From: Streptomyces nanshensis
Lineage (GTDB): Bacteria > Actinomycetota > Actinomycetes > Streptomycetales > Streptomycetaceae
Reading direction: 5' to 3'
NCBI RefSeq assembly: GCF_001751255.1
Contig: NZ_LJGW01000252.1
Span: forward strand, 1-33,998
Length of the DNA stretch: 33,998 nucleotides
Shown: positions 1-8,424 of the stretch, piece by piece
Layout: each line of letters starts with the position of its first letter
Position numbering within the stretch: position 1 is the stretch's first letter
Made by a program: the position numbers and the translations under genes
The notes under the pieces: generated by a model
What the model was told of the DNA's origin: nothing
The model's input: the letters and a program-made list of their open reading frames with translations, nothing else
The model's database searches: none

Positions 1-8
1 GGGCGACG

Positions 9-40
9 GTGGATGCCGGGCGCTCCGCGCCGGCATCCAC
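9..40. repeat. Inverted repeat (hairpin)
   Basis: Arms of 11 bases (9-19, GTGGATGCCGG, and 30-40) are exact reverse complements, with further short pairing inside. No T-tract follows. It may be a terminator or an RNA hairpin at the window edge; its role is unknown. Confidence 0.5.
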
Positions 41-98
41 AACTACAGGCCAGCAGCGGCGCGGGGGCTTCCCGGTCTCGAACGGGCAACTAGACGGG

Positions 99-124
99 CT
101 ACACGGCGACTTGACGCCGTGTAG
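99..124 (-). terminator. Perfect 10-bp hairpin, terminator-like
   Basis: CTACACGGCG (99-108) pairs perfectly with 115-124 around the loop ACTTGA. On the minus strand it lies immediately 3' of the tRNA-like T-arm at 126-155, where a terminator of a small RNA transcript would be expected. It has no U-tract, which is common for actinobacterial terminators. Confidence 0.45.
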
Positions 125-125
125 C

Positions 126-205
126 AGTGAGCCGGTGGGAATCGAACCCACTCCTCCCCCCGTGGGGCATGCACGCCAAACACCGCAGCTCCAGAAGGGC
201 GCTAC
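126..205 (-). other. tRNA-like sequence (T-arm), possible tRNA remnant or att-site half
   Basis: Read on the minus strand, this stretch contains a textbook T-arm: GTGGG, then TTCGATT, then CCCAC, followed by seven bases (CGGCTCA) in the place of a 3' acceptor strand. I looked upstream for the matching 5' acceptor (TGAGCCG), for both short and long variable-arm lengths, and did not find it. No encoded CCA is present, and I could not fold a convincing D-arm and anticodon arm. It is therefore not called as a functional tRNA. It could be a degenerate tRNA, a tRNA-like small RNA, or the 3' tRNA half left at one end of a tRNA-integrating element. Confidence 0.35.
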
Positions 206-491
206 CCTCCCTTACTCCTGACTGGTGATCAGCCAGCCCGGATCGACTAAGACAAGCATCCCATGTTGAGAAGGGGACTTCAAGAGGGTTCTACGACTCA
301 TGTACAGGGTGATGCATCACGGGTAGACTCTGGGGAGTTGGGTGAGCACCACCCACCGATGAATGCCTTGTCGGGTAGCGCCTTCAAGGCCCCACTGAAA
401 ACGATCGCCACCACTCACCGAGCGCAGTTCAGAGAGAGCGGCATTGGGCATCAGGATGCCGAACTGGGCGCGCTTTGAAGGAGCACCGACC
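206..491. other. Intergenic region without a convincing gene
   Basis: Short open frames here overlap on both strands and look like chance frames. The visible features are a perfect 10-bp palindrome TGATGCATCA (310-319) and a possible -10 hexamer TAGACT just after it, upstream of the PP-loop gene. I see no tRNA, repeat array or recognisable protein. Confidence 0.4.
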
Positions 492-1706
492 GTGGACATT
501 CGTTCATGCCTGGCCCTTCTCGATTTGGTCCGGCTTTCCGAACAGGCCGACCGATCATTCGCCACTGCGTGCCGCCGTCACGCGAAGGCGATCACCGCCC
601 GCCGTGCCGCCGAGTCCGCGCTGGCTGACTCCGACTCAGAGGAGGGGAAGGTGCGCGCCGGTCTGGTCTCACGGCTTGAGGCGGCCCGACGGCGGCAGCG
701 TGAGGACTCGCTCAAGGCGCAGCGTGCCTTCCTGGCGGCGCGGGCGGCCGGGAAGCGGCTGAGTCGTGCGTACGCCCCCTACGCGGCGGGGAGTGCTCCT
801 GGTGCGAACCGTGCGGCCTTGTGCCGGGAGTTGTTCGCCGGCCGACTGCTGGAATTGATCGGCCAGGCGGACGTTCTGCCGGTGCAGTCCAGCGGGGGCA
901 AGGACTCGTTGGCGATGCTGCACCGGGTGGTCACCTGGGCGCGAGCGGCCGGGTGTCTGCACAAGGTGGTGGTGGTTCACGCGGACTTGGGCGAGAGCTC
1001 GGAGTGGCCGGGGGTTCGCGAGCTGGTAGCGCGGCAGGCGGAGCGGTACGGCGTCCGGTTCATCGCGGTCGAGGCCGAGGGCGGTCTGTACCGGCTGGTG
1101 GAGAAGCGCGGCAAGTTCCCGGACTCCAAGAACCGACTGTGTACCTCGCAGTTGAAGCGGGACCGTCTCGCCCCCGTCATCACCCTCCTCGTCCAGGAAC
1201 TGGGCCTGAGCAGGCAGGCCGTGGTGGTCAACTTCATGGGCATCCGGGCGGAGGAGTCCGCGGCGCGGCGCCGCAAGCCTGAGCTGGCGCTCGATACCCG
1301 GCTCGGGAACGGCAACCGGCTCGTCGTGACGGCGCATCCGATCCTGGACATGTCCGAGACCGAGGTCTGGCAGACCATCGCGCAGAACGGGCTGGAGTAC
1401 CACCCCGCCTACGACGCCGGGCTGCCGCGCCTGAGCTGCATCCTGTGCGTGCTGGCGGGCCGGGAGTGGCTCATCCGGGCCGCCAGGCTGTGTCTCACGC
1501 TCGGACTCACCCACCCCCAGCGCTACGCCGACCTCGAAGCACGCATCGGCCACACCTTCCAGAAGAAGCTCTCAGTCGCGGAGATCTGGGCCGAAGCACA
1601 GCGGCGAGGGCCGCTGGAGGACTGGGAGCGCGGCGACGCGATCCGGCGGCATCTTGGGGAGGAGGCGGCAGCGCAGTACCTGCGGCGGCTCGAACTCGCC
1701 GCCTAA
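492..1706 (+). CDS. PP-loop protein, PAPS reductase-like family
   Basis: A 404-residue protein of the PP-loop ATP-pyrophosphatase/PAPS reductase-like superfamily. Residues 30-95 are Ala/Arg/Glu-rich and probably helical. The PP-loop SSGGKDSLAML lies at about 133-143, followed by strand-loop VVVVHADLGESSEW. A conserved CTSQLK cysteine sits near 217 and a CxxC pair at 316/319, so an Fe-S cluster or a thiol function is possible. The superfamily adenylates substrates or transfers sulfur; DndC and SspD of DNA phosphorothioation belong to it, but no other dnd or ssp gene is nearby, so the reaction is unknown. I chose GTG 492 because GAAGGAG lies 8 bases upstream; an in-frame ATG at 444 has no such site. 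Confidence 0.85.
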   Translation: MDIRSCLALLDLVRLSEQADRSFATACRRHAKAITARRAAESALADSDSEEGKVRAGLVSRLEAARRRQREDSLKAQRAFLAARAAGKRLSRAYAPYAAGSAPGANRAALCRELFAGRLLELIGQADVLPVQSSGGKDSLAMLHRVVTWARAAGCLHKVVVVHADLGESSEWPGVRELVARQAERYGVRFIAVEAEGGLYRLVEKRGKFPDSKNRLCTSQLKRDRLAPVITLLVQELGLSRQAVVVNFMGIRAEESAARRRKPELALDTRLGNGNRLVVTAHPILDMSETEVWQTIAQNGLEYHPAYDAGLPRLSCILCVLAGREWLIRAARLCLTLGLTHPQRYADLEARIGHTFQKKLSVAEIWAEAQRRGPLEDWERGDAIRRHLGEEAAAQYLRRLELAA

Positions 1707-1935
1707 CGGACGGGCAAGGGGGAGGCGCCGGGGCAGTAGGCGGTGGCCGGGCCGCGCCGAGGCGCTCGACGCGATGGAGGGGTAGCAGCCCTCCCCCGGC
1801 CACCAGCGCGGCATCCCGGGCCACTGAGGCGATCGCCACGCCACCCCGGGGCCGCCGCGGCGTCAGCGTACAGCCGCGTCCGTCGCGGGGCGGCCTCGCT
1901 CCCGCACAGACGGGATGGAGCGGAAGGGAACCAAG

Positions 1936-2361
1936 ATGGGAACGGACGGTCACGCGGTCCTGACCAGCACCCCGGCAGCGGGGATGTGGGACGACGCTGC
2001 AGGCGAACGACGTATCGAGCTGCACGTGGGCAAACTCGCTGCCTGGGCCACGATCCTCGGCGGCGAGACCCTGTGGGTTACAGAGATCGCCGTCCATCCT
2101 CACCACCGTGGCGAGCATCTCGCATCGCGTCTGCTGCGCCAGATCCTCACCGACCACGGGCACGTGACCATCGGCCTGGCCGCGCGCCCGTTCATCCCGA
2201 AGCGGTGGGCTGAACTGGCCGATTCCCTCCCGCCGCTGGAGCAGCGGGATCTGACTGCGTGATACCGCCGCTACGGCTTCACACCCGACCCAGCCCCGGG
2301 CGACGAGGACCGCATGGTCCGCCCCGCCGCCGGACCCAGCACAGGCAGTGTGCCTTTGTAG
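1936..2361 (+). pseudogene. GNAT N-acetyltransferase interrupted by an in-frame TGA
   Basis: The first 108 residues carry the GNAT acetyl-CoA-binding motif (VTEIAVHPHHRGEHLASRLL), so this is a small acetyltransferase. Translation stops at TGA 2260-2262, but the same frame continues at once with YRRYGFTPDP, the usual C-terminal strand of GNAT proteins, to TAG 2359-2361. The family pattern at this point would be W-Y-R-R-Y-G-F, so a single TGG-to-TGA change explains the break. The product would lack its last strand and is probably inactive unless the stop is read through. The start at ATG 1936 is preceded by GGAAGG; ATG 1915 is an alternative. A sequencing error is possible. Confidence 0.7.
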
Positions 2362-2423
2362 GTCCATTCGCTTCGCAACCGAACTTCTTCGTTTCTCTCG
2401 GCCTTATGGAAAGGTGCAGGAAA

Positions 2424-5018
2424 ATGGCCACTGTTCAGCTTCGGAGGAATCAGCAGGAAGCGCTGGATGCGGTCATTCCTGCCCTGGATATTCCTTCCAC
2501 GGGTGAGATTCCTCCGGACGGGATTCGGGCGACGATCATTGCCGCTCCGGGGTCGGGGAAGACGCGTATCGCCGCCGAGGCCGCGCGGAGGCTGACGCCC
2601 GGCGGGCGTGTCCTCGTGCTGGTCCCGACCCTGGACTTGCTGACACGGACGGTCCAGGAGTGGCGGGCCGCCGGGTATCGCGGGCAGGCGGTCGCTGTGT
2701 GTTCCCTGAAGGGGGACAGTCTCCTGGGCAAGCTCGGCGTACGGGCCACAACCAGCGCTCCGCAGCTCGCGCTGTGGGCTGGGCGCGGGCAAGTCGTGAT
2801 GTTCGCGACGTACGCCTCTCTCGCGGCGCAGAACGCCGTCGATGACCTCGTCCTGGAGGAAGGGGAACCTGCTCCCGGGGTGCTGGAGCGGGCCCTTCGC
2901 GGCGTCTACGGACAGCGGCTGGATCCGTTCGACCTCGCGGTGGTCGACGAGGCGCACCGGACTTCTGGAGATGCGGAGAAGGCCTGGGCGGCGATCCACG
3001 ACAACGCGCGGCTACCGGCGGTGCGCAGGCTCTACATGACGGCCACAGCGCGCGTGTGGGAGGTCCCGTCGCCCTCCGGTGCTCCTGGGGGCTCGCAGGG
3101 CCTGGAGGGGGCCGTTGAGGGCCGTCTGGTGGCCTCGATGGACAACGAGGCCATCTATGGCCCGAAGGTGCACGAGTACGGGATGACGGAGGCTCAGGAG
3201 CGGGGGACGCTTGCGCGGTTCGTGGTCCACGTGCTGGAGATCCGCGACCCCGAACCGCCGGAAGACGCCGATCCGGAGGAGATGCGCGGCCGGCGGCTGG
3301 CGGTGCTCCAGCCCGCGCTGCTCAAGCACATGGACGAGACGGGTGTGCGGTCGCTGATGACGTTCCATCACCGCACCCTGGAGGCCATGGCGTTCGCGCG
3401 GGCGCTGCCGCAGACCGCCGCGGAGCTGCATGCGGTGGATCCGGTCGTGTATCCGAAGCGGGTCGGGGCGGAGTGGCTGAGCGGTCAGCATTCCGCGGAT
3501 GAGCGGCGGGCCGTGCTGGACCGGTTCGCGGACGGTCTGGACGAGGACGGCTGGAAGACCGACGTGAGTTTCCTGGCGAGCTGCCGTGTCCTCGGTGAGG
3601 GCGTGGACATCCGCGGCGAGCGCGGGGTGGGAGGCGTCGTCTTCGCCGACACCCGTTCCTCGGCCGTGGACATCGTGCAGAACATCGGGCGGGCGCTGCG
3701 GCAGGAAGAGGGCGAGGGCAAGCTGGCGCGGATCGTCGTGCCTGTCTTCCTCGCGCCGGGTGAGGATCCGCAGAACATGATCGCCTCCTCCAGCTACCGG
3801 CCGCTGGTCGCGGTGCTCCAGGGGCTGCGCAGCTACGAGTCCGCGATCGTGGAGCACCTGGAGCTGCGCAGCCGGCCGACGGGGAGCGGTGTGCCGGAGG
3901 ACGTGCTCGCGTCCGATCCGCAGCGCCACGACGACGAGACGAGCGATGAGGCGGACGGGAAGGCCGCAGGGGGCGGTGAGGGGTCGGGGTCGGCGGAGGC
4001 CGGTCTGCCGCCGCTGCTGAACTTCTCCAGCCCCAAGGACCCGGGGCTGATCGCGGCGTTCGTACGGACCCGCATCCTGCGGCCGGAGTCGGATGTGTGG
4101 CTGACCGGGTACAACGCCTTCCGGCAGTGGGTCGGCGAGCACGGGCACGCCCGGATGCCGCTGGACGCGACGATCGTGCTCGGCGAAGGCGAGGAGGCGC
4201 AGGAGTATCCCGTCGGCCAGTGGGGCAGTGAGCAGCGGCGTGCGCACCGGGATGGGACGCTACGGCCGTGGCGGTTCGAGCTGCTGGACGAGCTCGGGAT
4301 GGTGTGGTCGGTGCCGGACGCGCGGTTCGAGCAGAAGGTGGCGTACTTCCGGCGCTACTACGAGCTGCACGGCACGTTGGCGGCGCCGAAGGACGCGGTC
4401 ATCGAGGACTTTCCAGTCGGGCAGGCGCTGGCCAACCTCCGCAAGCCGCACGGGCTCGGCAAGGACGAGGCCCGGGCCGCGCAGCGCCGCGGCGAGCTCG
4501 CGGCGATCGACCGGGACTGGAACCCGCCGTGGCCGATCGCCTGGCAGCGGCACTGGGTGAAGCTGCGGCAGTGCCTGGATGGCGGCGCCACCCTGGCGGA
4601 GATCCACCCGGGTGTGCGGGTCGGCGGCGACGACGTCGGCGCGTGGCTGGCCGAACAAGTCGCGGCCTGGTGGACGTTGTCCGACGGGCAACGGGAGCGG
4701 ATGGCCGAGCTCGGCGTCCAGGCACCGGCCGACGCCGAGCGGCGTACGGCCGAAGCGGTCGGCAGCACCATCGTGGTGTCGGCGGACGCTTCGTCGCAGG
4801 AGAGGAACCTCGCGGCGCTGCGGCAGTTCCACGGCCGTGAGGGGCACGGGAAGGTTCCCCGGAAGCACCGCGAGACCATCCTCGTCGACGACGGCACAGG
4901 CCACGCGGTGGAACAGCGGGTGGCGCTGGGCGTATGGCGCAGCAACATGCGCACCCGCCGCCACACACTCCCCGCCGAGTTGGAACAACACCTCGCTCAG
5001 CTCGGGCTGTTCACCTGA
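2424..5018 (+). CDS. Superfamily II DEAH helicase with helicase-associated domain
   Basis: An 864-residue ATP-dependent nucleic-acid helicase. The Walker A motif AAPGSGKT is near residues 40-47, the DEAH box VVDEAHRT near 173-180, motif III MTATAR follows, and motif VI QNIGRALRQ lies in the second RecA-like domain. Beyond a charged linker the C-terminus contains aromatic, Trp-rich segments typical of helicase-associated (HA) domains: VGQWGSEQRRAHRDG, and again VALGVWRSNMRTRRH at the very end. Such helicases are common near Streptomyces chromosome and linear-plasmid ends (TtrA is the known terminal example), but membership in that group is not shown here. ATG 2424 is preferred because AAAGGTG/AGGA precedes it; the frame upstream merely overlaps the GNAT remnant. 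No nuclease motif was seen. Confidence 0.88.
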   Translation: MATVQLRRNQQEALDAVIPALDIPSTGEIPPDGIRATIIAAPGSGKTRIAAEAARRLTPGGRVLVLVPTLDLLTRTVQEWRAAGYRGQAVAVCSLKGDSLLGKLGVRATTSAPQLALWAGRGQVVMFATYASLAAQNAVDDLVLEEGEPAPGVLERALRGVYGQRLDPFDLAVVDEAHRTSGDAEKAWAAIHDNARLPAVRRLYMTATARVWEVPSPSGAPGGSQGLEGAVEGRLVASMDNEAIYGPKVHEYGMTEAQERGTLARFVVHVLEIRDPEPPEDADPEEMRGRRLAVLQPALLKHMDETGVRSLMTFHHRTLEAMAFARALPQTAAELHAVDPVVYPKRVGAEWLSGQHSADERRAVLDRFADGLDEDGWKTDVSFLASCRVLGEGVDIRGERGVGGVVFADTRSSAVDIVQNIGRALRQEEGEGKLARIVVPVFLAPGEDPQNMIASSSYRPLVAVLQGLRSYESAIVEHLELRSRPTGSGVPEDVLASDPQRHDDETSDEADGKAAGGGEGSGSAEAGLPPLLNFSSPKDPGLIAAFVRTRILRPESDVWLTGYNAFRQWVGEHGHARMPLDATIVLGEGEEAQEYPVGQWGSEQRRAHRDGTLRPWRFELLDELGMVWSVPDARFEQKVAYFRRYYELHGTLAAPKDAVIEDFPVGQALANLRKPHGLGKDEARAAQRRGELAAIDRDWNPPWPIAWQRHWVKLRQCLDGGATLAEIHPGVRVGGDDVGAWLAEQVAAWWTLSDGQRERMAELGVQAPADAERRTAEAVGSTIVVSADASSQERNLAALRQFHGREGHGKVPRKHRETILVDDGTGHAVEQRVALGVWRSNMRTRRHTLPAELEQHLAQLGLFT

Positions 5019-5382
5019 CTTTTGGGGGCCAACCGAGCACCGGCGGCGTGCGGCCGGCACGCCGGAGCCCTGGGTGTCGCGCGGCGCGGCCTGACAGGGC
5101 AGAGCCACGGAAGCCCGTACGACAGGCCGCGCCGAGATTCAACAGCAAGCGGCGCCGCGGGCCGGGCACCCGCACGGCGGTGGGGTACGGGGCAGGCGCG
5201 CGGCGCTCAGCGTGGCCCGGGGGCGACCACGTACCGGCCAGCGAATGACGAACCTGCGGCCAGTAGCCGGGTCGTGGGCGCGCGCCCAGCTCGAGGAGAC
5301 ACCGACGCAGGCACGACCGGCGCTATGAAACGCGGCGAAAAGCGGGCCAGTCGCCGGACCAACGCGCCCCGGGAAACCGCGC

Positions 5383-5407
5383 GTTGCCAGCAAAGCGGCA
5401 GCAGCCC
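5383..5407. repeat. GTTGCCA...GGCAGCAGCCC hairpin, copy A
   Basis: GTTGCC and GGCAGC can pair with one wobble around the loop AGCAAAGC. The element matches the one at 7717-7742, with the same left arm and the same GGCAGCAGCCC right side. It is also related to the perfect hairpin at 5570-5599. Function unknown. Confidence 0.45.
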
Positions 5408-5569
5408 GCAACGCTCTGACGGCAGGGACTGCTGGACGCCTTCCGTCCGTACGCCGCTGGAGTCGGCCCTGCCACCTGAAGTCGAGTGAACGAGTCCACC
5501 GGAACGGACGCCACACGGGAGCGGAGCCCGGCGACGACGCCGAGCACGGCCAGCACGACTCGGCGAAGC

Positions 5570-5599
5570 GTCGCGTTGCCACCGAAACGGCAACGCGAC
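5570..5599. repeat. Perfect 11-bp hairpin, 8-base loop
   Basis: GTCGCGTTGCC (5570-5580) and GGCAACGCGAC (5589-5599) are exact reverse complements around ACCGAAAC. The core GTTGCCA is shared with the copies at 5383 and 7717. It could be a protein-binding operator, an RNA hairpin or a replication-type site; no gene boundary explains it. Confidence 0.6.
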
Positions 5600-5924
5600 A
5601 ACGATCGGCGAGGCGCTGGTCGGCGACAGAGCATGCGAGCGCGAGCACCACAGGCGCCGACGACGGGCGCCCCGGACGACACCGGGCACGGACCGAAGCG
5701 CGGCGCGTCACTGCCGCACGTGGGGCGATCGCAGTACGAACACCACGGCGCCGCGGGCGCGAGGCCGGGTGGTTCAAGGATCGTCGCGAGAATTGGCTCT
5801 GAGTAGGCGTAACGCGGTGCGCGGTGACTATCGTTGAAGGCACACTCCAGCGGTTCTGTTCCTAGCTGTGGATGCACCCTGGTGGCGGTCGCACATCCTT
5901 GGCAGGGGATGACCGTCTTACGAG

Positions 5925-5976
5925 GCCGGTGTGGTCGGGTCATCTCCCGTTCTCTTGACGGGGCGACCACACCGGC
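5925..5976. terminator. Two-tier inverted repeat, probable bidirectional terminator
   Basis: The outer arms GCCGGTGTGGTCG (5925-5937) and 5964-5976 are a perfect 13-bp match. Inside lies a second perfect hairpin, CCCGT (5946-5950) with ACGGG (5958-5962). TTTC follows on the plus strand. It sits just past the 3' end of the minus-strand gene ending at 6034, so it most simply ends that transcript and shields the region from the helicase side. Confidence 0.65.
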
Positions 5977-6033
5977 TTTCGCTATGCGTACGGCTTTCCC
6001 GTTGGTCCCCGCGCGAGCGCGTGAGCGGGGCAG

Positions 6034-7326
6034 TCAGCACCCGTACAGCCGGAGCACTTCCCGTGACCCGTGGTCGAGCGCATGCAGCGGCTGAGTACCG
6101 CCGTTCTCCGCCGGGCCAAGGCGCAGCGTCCTCTCGCCGCTCAGGGGAATGATGATCAGGGCGCGGCCTTCGACCGTGGACTCCACGTTGGCGGTGCGGT
6201 ACGGGCTGGCAGCCAGACATCCCTGGTCGAACTGCTGGTCGTAGCGCTGCCAGGGGTCAGCGAAGTAGTGGTCGGCGACGGGGCCCTGGAGCTGCCACAC
6301 CGCTACGGCGGCGATGGCCGCCACGATGCCCGGCGCGGCCGCCGTCTTGCCGGGCAGCGACATCAGACGGGGGGCGGTCCGGTAGATCACGGCGACTACG
6401 GCCGCAGCGACCAGCGCCGTGGCCCATAGAAACACCGCGGCGTGGTCGAAGAGGGCGGCTTTGGACATCACCGTCAGCGGAATCCACACCAGCCCCACGC
6501 CGAGCGCGGCCAGGCCGATGAAGGTGATCCTCTGGAACGGGTTCAGTTTGCGCGGCCAGCCGGGCCCGGGCGGCAGGAGATCGGGCTCGCGCCCGATCCA
6601 GTACGCAGCGGCGCGCCTGCGGAGGGGCGGTCCGGGTGCCGACGCTGTCTCGGGATGCCCACGGCACTCGGTGAGGAGTTGGAGTACGGCGTCGCCGAAG
6701 TCGAGGATTCGCTCGTGTACGGCCAGCTCGTCGTGCTTGAGCTGATCGGCTTCCTGGAGGCGGTCAGGCTGGAGGCGTAGCCCGGTTCCCGGCGCGAAAT
6801 TGCGATTGATCCAGTGGCCCGAGTCGTGGGTCCCTGGCAGCAGGCGTGCAGTTTTCCCGGCCATCTGGTCGGCGGGGTCGGGGATGAACTTCTCGTACAT
6901 TCGCGGATGGTCGCGGCGGCCTCGCTTGCTGTCCTGCAAGGCCTTCAAGCGGGCAGCCACCTCGTCCAGCAATGCATCGGCGCCATTTGCCCGTAGTTGC
7001 GCCGAAAGCCTAGCTCCGGGGATGTGCGACCACACTCCGCCGAGCCGGTCTGCTTCCCATCGGTGCCACAGGCTTCGGGCCGGTCCTGGCCACACGCGCG
7101 CCGTGGGTAGGCGCCGTGGAGGGCGTGCGTCGCGGAGGTGCGCCCGCAGCAGCGCGGTTGCGCAGCGCAGGTAGTCGGTCTCGACGACGTGGGAGAGGGT
7201 GACCGCAGCGAGGCGGCTGTCACTTACCGTGCTGCTGTCGCGCAGCTCCTCGACGCGGGCTGCCGCGTCCCGAGCTGCTTGGCCCTGCATGCGCAGGGCT
7301 GCGATCGCCTGATCCCAGCGGCGCAT
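6034..7326 (-). CDS. Hypothetical membrane protein with large cytoplasmic N-domain
   Basis: I do not recognise the family of this 430-residue protein. The first ~260 residues are hydrophilic and helical, rich in Arg/Ala/Leu, with the segment GTHDSGHWINRNFAPGTGL in the middle. Three hydrophobic stretches then follow (starting RITFIGLAALGVGLVWIPL, then FLWATALVAAAVVAVIY, then GIVAAIAAVAVW), consistent with membrane spans. A final ~90-residue domain contains a beta-rich segment (RALIIIPLSGERTLRLG). ATG 7326 follows a GGGGG-type ribosome site after a clear upstream gap. Transcription should run into the hairpin at 5925-5976. No catalytic motif is visible. Confidence 0.75.
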   Translation of the reverse strand: MRRWDQAIAALRMQGQAARDAAARVEELRDSSTVSDSRLAAVTLSHVVETDYLRCATALLRAHLRDARPPRRLPTARVWPGPARSLWHRWEADRLGGVWSHIPGARLSAQLRANGADALLDEVAARLKALQDSKRGRRDHPRMYEKFIPDPADQMAGKTARLLPGTHDSGHWINRNFAPGTGLRLQPDRLQEADQLKHDELAVHERILDFGDAVLQLLTECRGHPETASAPGPPLRRRAAAYWIGREPDLLPPGPGWPRKLNPFQRITFIGLAALGVGLVWIPLTVMSKAALFDHAAVFLWATALVAAAVVAVIYRTAPRLMSLPGKTAAAPGIVAAIAAVAVWQLQGPVADHYFADPWQRYDQQFDQGCLAASPYRTANVESTVEGRALIIIPLSGERTLRLGPAENGGTQPLHALDHGSREVLRLYGC

Positions 7327-7586
7327 ACCCCCATCATCCCCTTCAACGTCGTAGGCGTTGGAGGCTACCCATCAGCACTGACACACCGCACCCCGTGCGC
7401 AGCGGCCCGGATATCCGGACGGGGAGGGCACCGAGCCCCCGGAGACGGGTTCGCGGAACGTCAGCCAGGACGACGGGCGGCATCACAGTGGCGAACAGAC
7501 GCAGGGGGGTGTGAGCGCGCACGGCATTGCGAGCGCGGCCGCGTACGAGTCGCCCGACGTGGGCGGGCGGCGGATGGGACGGTCAG

Positions 7587-7607
7587 CCCGCAACCCGCAA
7601 CCCGCAA
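7587..7607. repeat. Tandem repeat, three copies of CCCGCAA
   Basis: Three exact 7-base units in direct tandem, followed by a partial CCGC. It lies in non-coding sequence. Short GC-rich tandem repeats of this kind arise by slippage; no function is evident. Confidence 0.6.
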
Positions 7608-7716
7608 CCGCGGCCGACGCGCGGACGCCGGGGCATACGACAACAGCGCGACGGAGCGGAACTGACGGAGCCGTAGCGCCCGAGCGGCGGCTGCCAGCGT
7701 CGAGCGGGGCGCGGCC

Positions 7717-7742
7717 GTTGCCAAACGAAGTGGCAGCAGCCC
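7717..7742. repeat. GTTGCCA...GGCAGCAGCCC hairpin, copy B
   Basis: It has the same left arm and the same GGCAGCAGCCC right side as the copy at 5383-5407, separated here by AACGAAGT. It lies about 100 bases beyond the 3' end of the Tpg-like gene. Function unknown. Confidence 0.45.
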
Positions 7743-7848
7743 CACGCGACGAAGCAGGTAGTTGTCACCGGTGCGGCGCGCTGCTTGTCACCGGCAGCGC
7801 GCGACGCATGGTGCGTGGTCTCCCGTACGGGCCGCCGAGGCGCATCGG

Positions 7849-8424
7849 CTATGCCGAGAAGGCGACGGCGGTGACGTATTCGTACATGCCCCATTGGCTG
7901 CCGAGGTCCTGGAGTTTGTTGTCCCATGCGTCGGCGAGGGCGGTGTCGTCCCCCGCGTGCCAGGCGTCGACGATGCGGTCCCAGTTGCGGATGGTCAGAC
8001 GGCGGAAGGGCAGGGTGCGCTGGTGCCGGTTACGGACGGCGGACTGGTCGAGGGGGTGGATCTCCACGCGGGTGCCGCCATCGGCGTTGAGGCGCTGCCG
8101 GAGGTGGGCTGCGACGTTGTGGCGGCGGTAGGCGCGGTAGGCGGCGTCGATGCGTTCGCGGTTGGCGGGGCTCGGGGTCTGGGTGCGCTGCCGCCAGGCG
8201 CGCTGCGTGCGGGGGGTGACGGTGATGCCGGCGTCGCGCATGGCCTGGTATCCGGCGGCGGAGCGGGTGAGGTAGTTCAGGCGGGCGTTGAGGCCGCGGC
8301 GGGTGGTGACCGGTGAGGTGATGCCGCCTTCGAGGGCGAGCCGGTCCAGGACGCGGGCGGCAGCCTCGCTGCCCTTCACGCCGCGAGCACGGAGCAGGCC
8401 GAACTGGATCGTACGGTCAGGCAT
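7849..8424 (-). CDS. Tpg-like putative telomere terminal protein
   Basis: A 191-residue basic protein, close to the ~185 residues of Streptomyces terminal protein Tpg, which caps linear replicon ends and primes the last Okazaki patch. Residues 55-100 form a helix-turn-helix-like segment with GITVTPRTQRAWRQR, comparable in position to the GISQRTVERYVKGQ segment I recall from Tpg. The later RRLTIR (141-146) also matches the RRLTVR element of Tpg, with a similar helical C-terminus. The start overlaps the 3' end of the Tap-like gene by 8 bases and has GGAGG 7 bases upstream, the same tap-then-tpg order as in Streptomyces. The match is from memory of motifs, not an alignment, and overall identity looks low. 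A plain DNA-binding regulator is the alternative. Confidence 0.6.
   Translation of the reverse strand: MPDRTIQFGLLRARGVKGSEAAARVLDRLALEGGITSPVTTRRGLNARLNYLTRSAAGYQAMRDAGITVTPRTQRAWRQRTQTPSPANRERIDAAYRAYRRHNVAAHLRQRLNADGGTRVEIHPLDQSAVRNRHQRTLPFRRLTIRNWDRIVDAWHAGDDTALADAWDNKLQDLGSQWGMYEYVTAVAFSA

Larger units (their letters stand above)
5019..6033. other. 1-kb gene-poor region with hairpins
   Basis: Open frames here are Arg/Ala/Pro-rich on both strands, overlap one another and resemble no family I know, so I call none. The region does hold two related hairpins with GTTGCC arms (5383-5402, 5570-5599) and a long two-tier inverted repeat (5925-5976). It separates the helicase from the converging membrane-protein gene. 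Confidence 0.5.
7327..7848. other. Gene-poor region between two minus-strand genes
   Basis: I see no convincing coding frame in these 520 bases. They contain three perfect tandem copies of CCCGCAA (7587-7607), the GTTGCCA hairpin copy B (7717-7742), and a close duplication of TTGTCACCGG (starting near 7758 and 7784). Confidence 0.45.

Noticed and set aside
126-205. A functional tRNA gene
   Set aside because: The 5' acceptor strand and a convincing anticodon arm could not be found, so it is kept only as a tRNA-like sequence.
317-565. Minus-strand frame of 82 residues opposite the PP-loop gene start
   Set aside because: No ribosome site, no family resemblance, and it overlaps the well-supported plus-strand gene.
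5139-5970. Several long minus-strand frames of 160-234 residues in the gene desert
   Set aside because: Very Arg/Ala/Pro-rich, overlapping in different frames, no conserved motif and no ribosome site. GC-rich DNA gives such frames by chance.
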